Assembly (NCBI GenBank): GCA_963678705.1
Contig: OY783221.1
Location: forward strand, 8,928,001-8,992,000
Length of the DNA: 64,000 nucleotides
Source of the DNA: Panorpa germanica
Taxonomy: Eukaryota > Arthropoda > Insecta > Mecoptera > Panorpidae
Direction: 5' to 3'
In this document: piece by piece, positions 10,519-22,399 of the stretch
Layout: each line of letters begins with the position of its first letter
Numbering within the stretch: the first letter of the stretch is position 1
The notes under the pieces: generated by a model
Databases searched by the model: none
Seen by the model: only the letters and a program-made list of their open reading frames with translations
What the model was told of the DNA's origin: nothing
Translations under genes and position numbers: made by a program

Positions 10519-10674
10519 TTTTGTAACATTTTGTCTGACGTATTGCGTCATGAATTAATGCGGATGATTTATATGATATTCATTTGTTCAATTCCATTTA
10601 CCAATATAAACAAACAAAAGAATATCACATTAGTTCAATTCATGACGCAGGACGTCAAAGAAATAGTTACAAAG
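10519..10674. mobile_element. Palindromic MITE-like element
   Basis: The left arm ttgtaacattttgtctgacg...gcgtcatgaatt matches the inverted right arm (ttgtaac...tttgacgt...gcgtcatgaatt) over about 37 bp with mismatches. The unit is about 156 bp. No coding sequence. The target duplication is unclear. Confidence 0.6.
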
Positions 10675-11779
10675 TAAGTCCCTGAGTGTAATAAAAAATC
10701 CGCACCGTACATAACAACAAGAAAGCCTCATTCCTACTCACTGTTTTGATATTTAATTTACTGTTTTTTTAAATATTGTAATCTAGATTTCAGGTCCTCG
10801 TTTAAGCATTCCTTTTCACATTTGTGTTTTAATTTAAGTTTTAATAATTTAGTTGGTGCATATGCATCGTTAGTAATATAAATTTTGACAGTTCGACAAA
10901 ATTGTACGTGAAATAATTAAAATTGCTGTTTTTAATAACAATTAATAATAGAAATTGTTTCTATTCTATATTTTTCAAAAAGTGACATTAAACTTCTTTT
11001 AAAAGTAAATCGTACTGCATTTTGCCATATTGTCACATTTTGGCGGTTATAATATAATATAGTTTTTCTTAATTTAATATTTTTAATTTAAATCATTGGA
11101 ACTTGTAAGGTTCTAAAAAAACTAAGAAAACTTAAAAAATAAATTAAATAAATGGTAATGAATGACTACGCGTATTTTCATATGCTAAACAATTTAAATT
11201 AAATACAAAATTAAATTAAAGCAGTGAGTGCGAATGATACTTAAAGTATTTATATTAAAAAAGAGAGACAGAGATTCAATCTTACACAAGTTGTTTTCAA
11301 ATTAAAGTAAAGTTCTTCAGGATAACCTAATTTTCCCAAATAAGTTTCTATTTTTCGTGAATAGATCAATAAACTTCCACTCAAATCTATAAAATTGTAT
11401 TTTCCTTCGGCTTTTCTTCTCCTTCGGTTCAATCTGATCCTTATTGTATTACAACTTTACTTGTATCTCCTTAACAGACTTTGACAAGTAAAACTAGATA
11501 AAAAGTTGTCTTGAAGTTTTATCTACTCCAACTAGATAACCCAGACCTCCTTGAGGCATGCCATGGTATGGCGTGGTATGGCGTCGACGATTCAAAACTC
11601 GTGTTAGCAGAATGTATTCGATAAAACTCTGCGAAGACTAGTAATAAAGCTTGAGAGTCTTCTTGGGATTATGTAAGTTTAGTTTTTAATAGTGCCCAGT
11701 AATTGATGAACATGTCTACTATGTAAATGTTATTTTTGTAAGGTAAAATTCGATAGAAAACAAATCTTGCAAAGATTCT
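10675..11779. other. Non-coding DNA
   Basis: No gene is recognised. A short direct repeat (atggtatggcg / gtggtatggcg) lies near 11561-11584, and inverted aactagataaa/ctagataa words near 11490-11540. Confidence 0.45.
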
Positions 11780-11975
11780 AATCTAAAACAACACAGATCA
11801 TTGTAAGTGCACCATGGAATATTACAAACGAAAGACTGCACCACGATCTTGCCATGCCTACACTGAGACAAGAAATTAAAACTTGAACGGTGAAATATAA
11901 AGACCGAGTTGTGAACCATCTAAAGACATTAGAGACCAATCTAATGGAAGACAGGACTACTTTCAGCAGACTACG
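11780..11975 (+). mobile_element. Jockey-like LINE, RT C-terminal fragment
   Basis: One plus-strand frame reads QIIVSAPWNITNERLHHDL, then TLRQEIKT, a stop, then YKDRVVNHLKTLETNL and TTFSRLR with a final stop. The APW...N..LH.DL...EI...RL order is the conserved C-terminal region of Jockey-clade reverse transcriptases, also seen at 24557-24838 and 61018-61260. An in-frame TGA shows that the copy is dead. Confidence 0.7.
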
Positions 11976-13289
11976 TTAAACAAGAGAAGGGCGCTTTAGA
12001 ACTTAAGGTGAAACGATACTTGGCCATTTTTTCTACCGAAATATAGATGACGATACTATATAGCAGGTTAAATATCATCAAAAAAAACCATGTTTTTTTA
12101 TGTTTAAATCGTTTTATGTAAGTAACTATAAAGGCGAATCAAAATTTAAAGCTGCAATTAGTTAGATGAATAACGTATCCACATTTTAAGCTTTCTTCCA
12201 CTTACTTTTAAGGAGTTGGAACCGCAAAAATAACTTTTGAAAATTAATATTGCTATATTTTCTAGTTAAATTCCAATTTTTATATGATCGGTAACATTTC
12301 TAAGGGTTTGTCTTAAATAAAGGTTATAAAATTTATGTTAGTTTCATTCGTGCATTATGTTTTCTCTCACTCGTATACACGTTCGTTCTCTCACTAACAA
12401 TACAGCCTCGTGTACGGAGGGCCTCAATGTGAAATATGACGCGACTTATATATGGAACATGTCACCTTATTTCTAACCTCAAATTTTCAATTTTAATTTT
12501 AACTCTTAATATTGTCAATCTCTTAATAAAATATGGTAAATTGAATAATACGTAGTAATTTGTACGTGCTTTGAGTATAGAACAAGCGGCATAAAACACA
12601 TAAAAACGAAGCAGTTTTTTCATAAATTACAAAACAAAAGGTGTAAATATATCGAATAATTTCCAATTCTGCTTCCCACATAATTTTTTATTCGAATTTG
12701 CAAGTACAAATCATAATACTCTAGCATTCCGTTGTTCGCCGAATGGCAGTTAACGATTACTAACGATCTGTTATCACTAGGATTAATCGGACCATTTATT
12801 TAAATGACTGTCCTGCTCTATAACTGGTGTGAGTACTATGCCATTGTATTGTTTGCACTTCTGTCATATGTTTCGCCGTTATGCCAGCTGAATGTGTTTT
12901 GTTAGCAAATACATATGAAAAATATGTTTTTACAGATATTATCTCAACAGTATTTTCAAATTAAAAATCGATTTTGTTACACAACAGATGCGCTAATGAA
13001 GCAATAGTTTGAACTGTAATTAACTTAAATTTGAAATGAAAGGTTCATTCAAATGGAAGGGTAATGTCAAAGGTTACATAGGTTATGGATTGAAAGGTGA
13101 AACAGTGGCGTACTGTAGCTAATTTAAAGGGTATAGGCCGCACGTTTAAATGACGATAGATCTAGAAATGTTTTCATGAATAATGCAGTGCTGTGATTGG
13201 CTTATAGATGCGTTTAACTTCTATTTTGAAAGTCCTCCCCAGATTAGTTCAAAGAAATAATTTTCTCTTTTTCCCTTTTCACAACCATC
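11976..13289. other. Non-coding DNA with a shared 65-bp word
   Basis: No gene is recognised. At about 12335-12430 the sequence ctctcactcgtatacacgtt and its surroundings match the right half of the Harbinger-like element at 38476-38882, so a deleted copy of that element sits here. Confidence 0.5.
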
Positions 13290-13945
13290 ACAATATAATA
13301 CTTCATGGGATACACAACCCAACTGTTAGTAGTAATTAACATATCACATACACGCTCCAATGCGTCTATGTTGTACAAAACACGCAAATTATCGAACGTA
13401 CCATTTAATTACGTTTAATTATTAAAGGAACAAAATGACTATTTTAATGCGCTTTTGAATCATGACTTAATTTCTATAAAACTGTATTTCTATAAAACTG
13501 TATTTCTATAAAACTTAAATATCCAATTTTTAATCTCTTATATTTTATGAGATATTAATAATTAAAAAAGTAATTTTGTCTCTTTAATTATTACGTTATA
13601 GAAAATTCCAATGCATAGTACGTCACAACCGACGATTTGTCAGCTTTCAATATCTAACGGAGGCGTATACGAGTGTGTGTGTGATACGTCATTTACTACT
13701 AGAAGCTTAGTTGTCTATTACCGTGAAGAATTATAATACGAAGGCTGCGGAAAATGAAAAATAATCCCAATTATTTATATATTCTATGACGTACCATGCA
13801 TAGTTAACACATTGGCAAAAGCCAAAATTCAAAATTGATGTATCTCTGTCAACTTTTGGATATTTAACAAAATAAAAACGCCAACATATGTACATATATT
13901 AAAATATATTTCAATTAATAATTAAAAAAAGTTTTATAGAAATCT
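13290..13945. repeat. R6 repeat, inverted duplicate arrangement
   Basis: The left arm at 13300-13440 and the right arm at 13575-13740 are inverted versions of the same R6 core (actgttagtag...tatcacacac...cgtat/gcgtct...). They are separated by about 130 bp. A further inverted R6 segment (gccaacatatgta) follows to 13945. Confidence 0.6.
13469..13514 (+). repeat. 16-bp tandem repeat, three units
   Basis: The unit atttctataaaactgt is repeated about 2.9 times between the two R6 arms. Confidence 0.8.
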
Positions 13946-15379
13946 AGGGGTCTATTTTGTAACTGCTTACCTGACGTCTGACTTCTGACGATTTTTCAAA
14001 GGTCTATATTTTTTAAACTACGTTATGTAAGTTTACACAAATCTATCAGAAGACCTTTAATAAAGAGCAAAATGTTGCTTAAGTTGTAAATTATAGGGCT
14101 CTTACTTTTGTAAAAAGGTTGTGTCCCGGATTCGAACAGGCTCAAAACTCAGCTGGTATATTTATCTGAAACAGTGATTGTCACTGCCACTGTCACTGAC
14201 GATACTTTAACGTCATTTCTTAGAATCAATGATACTTAGAAGCTTATTTTTGCCTGTATCATTTATTTCTCTTTAATAATATGTCCTAGAATAAAATTAA
14301 TAATTTTCAACACACAGCATAACTCGTATTAACTGAAATGGGAATAATGAAATTCCATTTACTGGATCAAAATGAACAAAGCCTTTGTTCTGTTATAATT
14401 CGAAACCCGACTAGTTATAAAATAATTAAAAACTTCGTGATTTATTAATTAAGTTCGTGTCACGTAACATTTGCTATTGTTATCCTCTAACCTCTGACCT
14501 GGCCGTCCTCTGCAGTCAGAGTCCACTCGAATAATTATCTAATTATAAAATAATATACAAACAAATTGGTGTTGTTACAACATATAAAATTAAAATGACA
14601 TCAAATGTATTTTACTGTTTGAAAAGACTTTTAATATTTCATCTATATGTAGTGGTGTCAATACTAAAATACATTTTATTTCGGTTATTATATTTCTTTA
14701 CCGAGTCGACAGAATTAAACCCTGTGAAAAAAACCTCGCGGATTTATTCCACAATGGGCTTTAAACCAAACTTTAAATTTCAGTACAACTGGATAACCAC
14801 AAACACACACTCTTTTATTATGAATGCATCCTTTGTATTCAATTGTCTCAATATAAAAAATGACCTTGAATTTACTGCTTTGAAATAACATATTGTACAT
14901 ATTGTCAGTTATGTCCAACCTGCTTACACATAATATAAAAGAAAACAAACATGTGTTGACATTCATTCAAATAGCTTGGACATATCTGGTGCATATTTGA
15001 AAAGATAAACTTGAGACCAGTTTTGTTTATATTGAAAAGAATTTACTACGAAACACCTGCGTACTTAACTGTTTGTATTGTAACCAGACACCAGGAGAAT
15101 TTGCTGAACAAAAAACTGATTTTGTTTGTTATGAATAGGATTCACTGGTTTTAACATAAAGGAACACGACCTTCAATATCCTGTTTTAAAATACTTAACG
15201 TACCAGTATTGTATTTGAATCATGAATGAACTATTTTGTTGTTTACGTAACGCAAAAGGTAAACACATGCATTATTTAATGTAATATTTTTACATAACAT
15301 TACGTTTGATTATTTATCGAAATTTAACATAATTTTGTTATATTGTCGAAATATATAAATGTAAAAGACATAGAAAATT
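13946..15379. other. Non-coding DNA with a tRNA-like B box
   Basis: No gene is recognised. Near 14120-14135 the minus strand reads tgttcgaatccgggac, a strong B-box word, but no matching acceptor stem is found, so it is at best a SINE remnant. The 97-codon plus frame at 14595 shows no family features. Confidence 0.4.
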
Positions 15380-15920
15380 CTTAAATATGGGAAAAGGAAA
15401 AGAGAATGTATTACGAAGGAAGAAGGATAGCTATGGAAAAGATAGAAAGGTTTAAGGAGGAAGAAAGGGAGGTAGAAAGGATAGAAGTACAGCAACAAAA
15501 GGATGAAGAGAGAAATATAATACAAGATATAGAAAATTGTAGACGAGAAGGATTTCGAAGTACATAGAAAAACAGGAAAGTAAAGAAATGAGAATGATTG
15601 TTAGAATCAGACTAGAGAATGAAAAAAGATAAAGTAGGTATTGGGGAAAAGAAGAAAAGAAAGATGCTTAAAGAAGGGTGTGTGAGAAGGAAGAGGAGAT
15701 TAAGAGTAGGTATTCCAATAACTTGGAAAGTGGAGCATACTTAGAGGAGATTTTGAAAGTGAAGAAGGAGGGATAGAAGAAGGATGACGCAACTTTGGAT
15801 TAAGAGAGATAAATAAGAATAAGAGTCTAAACCAGATTAAGATATAAAATTAAATGTAATTAATAGCATAGGGGCAGAAAAATGTAATGCCTAACGGTAC
15901 ATATGTTGAAGAAATAATTC
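15380..15920 (+). mobile_element. LINE family A fragment, plus orientation
   Basis: Purine-rich sequence decodes to MRMIVRIRLENEKR...SRYWGKEEKKDA...CEKEEEI, the stretch that precedes the zinc knuckle in family A. Several frame breaks occur. The 3' end carries the family word gaaaaatgtaatgcctaacgg near 15878. Long minus-strand frames here are shadows. Confidence 0.6.
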
Positions 15921-16884
15921 CCTAAAATAATGCTTTAAAAATTATTTAATAATATTTCTGCTTAATATGAAACATTATGTAGTTTTGTTATAGTTATGTT
16001 TTCTTTTTATAAATGTACAATGTAAATTTAATAATTTATATTATTTAAAATTCTCAAACAATATTTAGTCGTTTTCCATATTTATCTTTGTCACACCACT
16101 AGTTCAGTTAATTTACTTTTTTACGTGCAGCCGTGTGACCCGTCCTAGTTTTGGATGCATACCATAGACCATTTCCATTGACCATGCAGAAATCACAGCA
16201 ACACAAAACCCAAAGCTCTATTGTTTTGTGGCTTTTTTGATTATTATTTTTAATGAATGTTTTTGAATGATATGAATTCTTTTGTCGCATTTACAATACT
16301 AAATATATTAATTATATTCTGAATGAGATATTTATACGGTAAATGTTAATATAATTTAATTTTAGTTTATATTACATTTTATTCAAGCATTCCTTTAATT
16401 AATTTTAAACATATCCATATAAGTGAAGTTGAAATTACGCTGTGGTTTAGAATTACAGGTATAAGTTTTTTGGGGAGAGGGTACGCTAATTAAATACAAG
16501 TATCATGAAACCACAAAAGCAAGACATTCTTAATTACCATTGTTTTATGGGGTTCTAGCAGTGGCGTAATACCAGCATTGCGGACCCCATCGCAAACTTT
16601 ATAATATATGGGTAGTCACTCGAAGTGATACCAATTGAAAATGTTGTAGATTCGTCGTTTATGAATATTTTTGCTAAACACGCTTTGCTGTGGCTTAATC
16701 TGACCTCAAATTAATAAGAAAGTTAATAAAAAACACACACACGATGATTAACTGTAAAGAAGAGAAAGAAATAAAAACACGCGCGTATTCGAATGCAACG
16801 TTGTGTCAAAATTTCAAGTCAATCGACCGACTACTTTTCGAGTTTTGTGAGCACAAACATAAGCAGGCTTAATTTCTATATATA
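15921..16884. other. Non-coding DNA
   Basis: No gene is recognised. A common arthropod repeat word (aaaatttcaagtcaatcgac) occurs at about 16808-16830. Confidence 0.45.
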
Positions 16885-17094
16885 GTTCAAATTACGAGAG
16901 TTCGGCGGCGACTCATACTTAAAACAAGTTGAGGGGTATAAACTGCCGATTTAACTAAAAAGCACTGACGCAATTATTTTTTTATAATGTATATAGAAAC
17001 GAATAAGATAACATTCATTATCGTATTATAGATTTATACCGCTCTTATAACCTTTTTTAAGTATAAGTCGCCGCCGAACTATCGTGATTTGGAT
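16885..17094. mobile_element. TA-flanked MITE, family T1 copy 1
   Basis: The terminal inverted repeats share agttcggcggcgact(c/t)atac and extend about 40 bp. TA at 16883-16884 and 17095-17096 is the target duplication. The unit is 210 bp with no coding sequence. A second copy lies at 52432 and a partial one at 22400. Confidence 0.75.
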
Positions 17095-17394
17095 TACATA
17101 AACATTTTAACATAATGTTTACTTTTCCATATGGCTACCTTTGACTCGGATGACAGCAGCAAACTATTCTAGCTAAGAATCTCATTTATAATGTGACAGC
17201 AAAAACAAGGTTAGGGGTTAGATATCATTCACAGCTACTGAATTTTAGTTTTAATATTATGTTTTAACCTTAAATGTAAGAATCAGATTTTGAAATGGTA
17301 GTTAATAGCGTAGTACAAGCTGAATAGTTTATAGATACGAAATAAGCAAAAACTTATAATAATAAATACGAGTATGGGCATTTAAAATATAGAG

Positions 17395-17648
17395 CCCAGT
17401 AAACATTTTGGAGTCACTTTGGCATCATATTGAAGATGCGTCATGATTTTTTTGTCATAAAAGAGTTCATTTATAGTTCAGTTTCTCACATTTTTTCATA
17501 TAAAATGTCTACTTTATCGGCTACAGATGACGGAACCACTCCACCTGTCGGAATACAAATGAAGATAAAGTTGATGCGAACTATAACTGAAGTGAAATAG
17601 TAATAGAAACGTCACTAAATAGGGCACTTCACCAAATTGTTTACTGGG
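17395..17648. mobile_element. MITE family T2, copy 1
   Basis: The termini cccagtaaacattttgg and (inverted) cccagtaaacaatttgg form an imperfect inverted repeat around about 254 bp. It is colinear with copies at 18920-19137 and 41881-42133. Non-coding. Confidence 0.7.
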
Positions 17649-17659
17649 AGATTAAATTA

Positions 17660-17935
17660 GATTCATTGATAAAGTCGATAAGGTTTTTTATACTTTCTCT
17701 GCTTTCATATATCTGCTTATAGTCTTCAGGCATAATACAGTTTTGTCTGTGCGATGAGTAATTTGAGTATTGAAAAGACTTATTGTTAGTGAACTATTAC
17801 ACTGTACACATATTGGTTGTAGTTCTCTTTTAAATAAGTAGGTATGGGTAAGATTTGTATGACCTATTATAAGTCTACATATTACTACTTCCAGCCTTCT
17901 ATTTAGTCCGACCGGTAAATTCATGGTTTCACTTC
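17660..17935 (-). mobile_element. LINE family B-type C-terminus
   Basis: The minus strand encodes RRLEVVICRLIIGHTNLTHT, YLFKRELQPICVQCNSSL and a decayed tail. The R-IGHT-LTH-YL-...-P.C..C order is the RNase H-to-zinc-knuckle region of insect LINE polyproteins. A close plus-strand relative is at 35170-35320. No upstream RT is present. Confidence 0.75.
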
Positions 17936-17948
17936 CAATAATTTGTTG

Positions 17949-18919
17949 TCAGTTTCTTCGTTTCATTCTTCCTGCCATAAGCAATTTATTACATTTATAA
18001 TTTTGTTTCTGGGTTTTGTTGTTGCCCATTTAATTGAATTTTAATCAAAAGTCAAAAAACATTACAACATTTGCTCATATCTTGTAATAATGTATGCAGC
18101 CATCCGAGAAAGAAAACAACATAAAAGGACAATGTTCCAATCAAACATTTTAGTATAACCGTAGAACTAGAAATAAAACTAGAGAATCATATTAAAATTT
18201 TTGTATAATATTTTTATATTGAGCTTTAAGAGCTTTTAGACCACACGTAACGTTGCAAACCCCTGGCTATTAAACAAGCTAAAAGCGTCTCGGAAGACTG
18301 ACGATCAAAAGATTCTATCAAGCGTATTCAAAGATAATAATATATTAAAATATGTATACATGTTCAACAAACAAGCCAAACAACGTGGCCACAAAGTAAA
18401 GTAAAGCATGCATTATAGCATAGCAGCCCCAATAGGCGTAACCTAGTCAGTCACCTCTCACCCCCGCAACCTTTATACCCTCTATACGTCCACCCCTTAT
18501 ATAATAGTACCCCAATCGATGTTATTGGGTTATGGATTGAAAAGAAATAGACCCATTTATTACTTGTAAATAAAATAACAATGCTTTCAGATGGTTAGAT
18601 CGATTTCACACGGAGTATTACGATTATTTTGAAGTGATAAATTACGAGTAAGTGTTTGCTTTTCCGCTTGATATAAAAATGGAGGCATTTCCAAAACAAA
18701 AACATTTCCTTTTTGAATATTACTTTTTTTTACTTTGTTTTTATTGCGTTTTTACATTTATTTTCATTTTACTGACATTTTTCTGTTATTCTTAAAATTG
18801 GTAAAAAATGTCTTTCAACTTTGTATTGGAGACCATAACTGTCTACTGTAAAGTAGAACTTCTTTTGTATTGGTCAATTTAATTCTTGTTACTTGATGTG
18901 TTTCGTTTATTGTAATTAA
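17949..18919. other. Non-coding DNA
   Basis: No gene is recognised. A C-rich stretch (cacccccgcaacctttatac) lies near 18460-18500. Confidence 0.45.
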
Positions 18920-19137
18920 CCAGTAAACATTTTGGAGTCACTTTGCCATAATATTGAAGATGCGCATGATTTTTTTGTCATGTATGAAATGTCTATTTTA
19001 TCGACTACAAATGGCGAAACCAGTCCATCTGTCAGAATACAAATGAAGATAAAGTTGGTGCGAACTACGAGTATAACTGAAGTGAAACAGTGATAAAAAC
19101 GTCACAAAAAAGGACACTTCACTAAATTGTTTACTGA
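18920..19137. mobile_element. MITE family T2, copy 2
   Basis: Same orientation and layout as 17395-17648, with termini ccagtaaacattttggagtc and aaattgtttactgag. It lacks about 35 bp around the internal tcatttatagttcag segment. The minus-strand frame over this interval is not a gene. Confidence 0.7.
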
Positions 19138-19279
19138 GTAGATACATACTTTTTCCAAAGTAAAATTCTAATACATAGTCAAAAAACATCACAATTGCGT
19201 TTTTTTTGACAGGCTTCTTTGTACCATGGCTCTTTTTCCCCTTTTAAACTACAATAAATAAAAACTTTTTAACCTTCGC

Positions 19280-19790
19280 TCACTATTTTGATTCTTAGAC
19301 CTTTTCCTCCATTTTCTTCTTTTCGTTCTCCTCTGCTTCCCCATTCTTACTTGAATCAAACTTTTCCTTTCCTATATGTAACCAAAGTTTCTGGTCCGTT
19401 GCATTTTTCCTCTATTATAATGCTATTCACCATCACTGTTGATAAAATATCGACGCCTTTTTTAATCCTTCCACTATTTCTTTCGTTTCGTTGTCGGCAT
19501 CTACATTAACTGCCAGCTCTTTATCCGTTGTCACTTCTTCTCTCACTTTCTCGCAATTACGTTTATCTTACCAGCGGCGATCATAGCAATTGCGAAGTCC
19601 TTGTTCTTTGTGTAATTTATTTAAATTGAAAGTAAGTATTTTTGATGATGATTGACGAGAAATGCAAAAGTTATAAATAAAGTTTAATACAGGAAGTTTT
19701 ATAAATGTTAACAAGCACAAGGACGACAAACATTAATGATCATAAACTAAGGTACATGAATTTCTTAAAAGATATATTCAGGTATTTAAA
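19280..19790 (-). repeat. Dispersed repeat R7, copy 1
   Basis: Its reverse complement is colinear in blocks with 43600-43920: the words caagtaag(a/g)atg, acgagaaat...aagtt, cttgttctttgtgtaat and aacaagcacaagg all recur in the same order. It may contain a LINE-like coding relic (pyrimidine-rich plus strand). Class unknown. Confidence 0.5.
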
Positions 19791-20108
19791 AATTATGTTT
19801 TCAGCTTCTTCTACGACTAAAATCATTGATTAAATCACAATAATCTATTTGGGTTGTTGCGCGCGGGCAAAAAGGGCGTTTGTATCATGGCCCTGAGGTC
19901 ACCACTGTATGTTACGTATAATTTACGATAAATATATAATAAAAACATGTATAAATGTGCTCCATTTGTGTTTAAACAGATAATTATAGTTAACGAATGT
20001 TCAACAAAAGCAATTAACTTAATTTCTTCCAATGCAAATTCGGTAATGGATTTAATATTTATGATCACTGCATTGAACTATAAATTGTATATCTAAAAGA
20101 GATATTAA

Positions 20109-20762
20109 GGAGGTACAATACGTACCGTTAATGCAAAAAGTTTATCTCTCGGTAATACGAAATTAAACTACTTTTTGCTTGTTAAAATGATTTTTTTATG
20201 CATATAATAGTTTAATAAATTAAAAATTACCTATAATTAATATCAAATTTATATTAATTCAATTTAAATACAAATTAAATATTACGTGTGCAAATTTACG
20301 TGTGTTGGCGCATGCGTGATTTGGTTCTTTGACCAATAAATTGTTATATTTTATATAACATTTATTCCGATTTTGAATTTCCCGCTCAAATTGGTATTTG
20401 CAACGTTGCCGGCTTATAACCTACATTTACAGTTTCTTAAAGGTTTTATTTAAATATTTTCGTAAATAGGTATCCTTTTGATAATTTTCTTTTTGCAATA
20501 GTCACAGAAAAGAGTATTTTATATACACTTAGTTTTTGAAAGCCGTGTCACCATTTATTTATAGTTAAAAGTTATATTATGTGGTGAAATTGAGCTTTAA
20601 ATTATGATTTGTATGGAAAATGACTATTTTTAATCATGTATAAAAAGAAAACTATGAACCCTAGGTCTCTAAAATTTTGAGACAGCATGTATTTTAACTA
20701 TTTGTATCGACCCTTCAAATTTCACAACGTTTTCATAATTTACGTTAACGTCCTGTACCTCC
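20109..20762. mobile_element. TTAA-flanked non-autonomous element
   Basis: The left end TTAAGGAGGTACAATACGT and the right end (inverted) TTAAGGAGGTACAGGACGT share terminal repeats, and TTAA at 20105-20108 and 20763-20766 fits a piggyBac-type target duplication. The 654-bp interior has no transposase. It lies in the presumed intron, ending 126 bp before the dipeptidase exon. Confidence 0.65.
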
Positions 20763-20888
20763 TTAACCATACCATAAATGGAAAGCAAACAGAAATATAG
20801 TAAAATTCATATTCAAAAATTTCTTATACTAATTTTGAAATTAGTGTAATTATGAGAACAATTAATTAACATAATTTAATTATTTCAG

Positions 20889-21117
20889 GACTAGAACTAA
20901 GTGGTAGACACTGGTGGGTGGTGACAGGTATTCTCCTAATCGCTGGTGCTGCAGGTGTGGGTGTGCCTTTAGCTTTAAGAGTAGCAGAAGGAGCTCCTTT
21001 AGAAGAGCGTCTTCAAGCTGCAACTAGACTCCTAGAAGCTGTACCACTTATTGATGGACATAATGATCTTCCATGGAATATTAGGAAATTTTTACATAAT
21101 CAACTAAAAGATTTTAA
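20889..21117 (+). CDS. Membrane dipeptidase, exon with TM anchor and metal motif
   Basis: The exon follows a tatttcag acceptor and ends before gtaagt. It holds 75 whole codons with 2 nt overhanging at each end. Encoded residues 8-30 (WWVVTGILLIAGAAG...) form a transmembrane segment. Residues 31-50 are a linker helix. Residues 53-61 (LIDGHNDLP) carry the His-x-Asp zinc ligands that open the catalytic domain of peptidase family M19 (renal or membrane dipeptidase). These enzymes hydrolyse dipeptides at the cell surface with two zinc ions. The N-terminal anchor suggests a type II membrane form, although family members are often GPI-anchored. Upstream exon(s) encoding the start codon are not identified. 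Confidence 0.88.
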
Positions 21118-21195
21118 GTAAGTGAGACATTAAAACTTATTTTATATTAATAGACTTTGTAAAATAGAGGTTTAACTCTTGAAAATGTATTACAG
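21118..21195 (+). other. 78-bp GT-AG intron of the dipeptidase gene
   Basis: Donor gtaagtgag and acceptor tattacag. Splicing joins codon pieces aa|a (Lys) and restores one frame across both exons, which supports this intron strongly. Confidence 0.85.
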
Positions 21196-21292
21196 ATTTA
21201 ATGGTGACTTAAGAAATACAACTCCTTGGTCTACGAGTGCGTGGAGTCACACAGATCTTCTGCGTCTTCGCCAGGGACGAGTAGGAGCACAG
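21196..21292 (+). CDS. Membrane dipeptidase, following exon
   Basis: After the shared Lys codon this exon encodes 32 residues (FNGDLRNTTPWSTSAWSHTD, LLRLRQGRVGAQ) and ends in phase 0 before gtagga. The SHTDLxRLRxGxVGAQ segment is conserved in M19 dipeptidases and is normally followed by FW(S/A)xYVPC, which would begin the next exon. I could not find that exon anywhere downstream, so the next intron may exceed 42 kb, or the gene may be broken. Together the two exons give about 108 of the roughly 400 residues usual for the family. Confidence 0.87.
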
Positions 21293-22079
21293 GTAGGATT
21301 TATTTGTTACTTTAACTGAATTGCATTATTAATGGCTCTATTAAAACTTCAAAAGTAAACTTATTTAATCATTTAAAATATTACATTCAGTGTTAAAATT
21401 AAAGTGTAATATTGTATACAGCGTCCAGTGTACAGAAAATCTTAGGATCATCTTGAAAATTTAAATATACTCGTATATATTTCATATGTACCTTACACGT
21501 AGAAAAGTTTCAATACTCCTTGCGATACTAAATTTATAGATTTTAGCAAACGGACCCTAGTCCAACCTATGTTGAAACGGATATTTCGAGATATAACAAT
21601 GGTAATTTTTTTACGATTGTTTTTAAAAATTCAAAATCATTATTTGAGGTTACGACATATATTATCCTGTGAGGAAAATTACAGCATACGGTATTCGATT
21701 TCTTTATAAAATATATTAATAGTGAGCTACTTTTGATTGTTGTCAACTTTTCTCACATAGCGTAGTGACTGCGAAACGTAAAACCTGTGAATCAACTATT
21801 TTTTTATTGTACAAATGTTATAAACATTTTAGTTTATATGGTGTTTATTTACTGTAGTTTAAGCACGACTACTGCCTTAGTAAATTTTGTGGTGTGTTAG
21901 TATGCACCACCTTGAAGGGATAGAACAATAAATACACAGGTTATAAAGGACGCGGTAGACGTATACCTTAGAAAAATTATTATTTGAGTTGAATATACAG
22001 TTATATGCAAAATAGCATCCTGTATCTAATTCAATAATCCTAACTCACAAATGCAACCAAGCAAAATTATAATGCAGAT
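21293..22079. other. Presumed dipeptidase intron, AT-rich
   Basis: No continuation exon is recognised and no bounded repeat is visible. Confidence 0.45.
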
Positions 22080-22385
22080 TAATTTGTCGTTAAAAGAAGG
22101 TTGTGAAGGGAAGAGGTGGTTGGCGGAGATAGAGTGAAAGAACGAGGAAAGAGAATGAATGGTAGAGTAGAAACGTTAAGGAGAGTAACATTAAAAGAGA
22201 AGCAACAGGGGTTTAAGGTTATTTATTTTCTTTTTGTTTTTGGAACGAGAGAAAATAAATAGATAGAATTAGGAATACAAATGAAATGTAATTAATCACT
22301 GTGTTATGAAACCTAATGATTTAAGGCGAAAGAATGTAGTGCCTAATGGCAGAACCATTAAAATATATAATAATAATAATAACTT
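22080..22385 (+). mobile_element. LINE family A 3' end
   Basis: Purine-rich tail (WLAEIE...) and 3' UTR with ggcgaaagaatgtagtgcct at about 22325, ending in a (taa)n tail at 22364-22382. It shares this terminus with the inverted copy at 41505. Confidence 0.65.
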
Positions 22386-22399
22386 GTCGAATACTTCTC

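Noticed and set aside
14100-14165. Possible tRNA gene (strong B box on the minus strand)
   Set aside because: No matching acceptor or anticodon arm upstream; best read as SINE debris.
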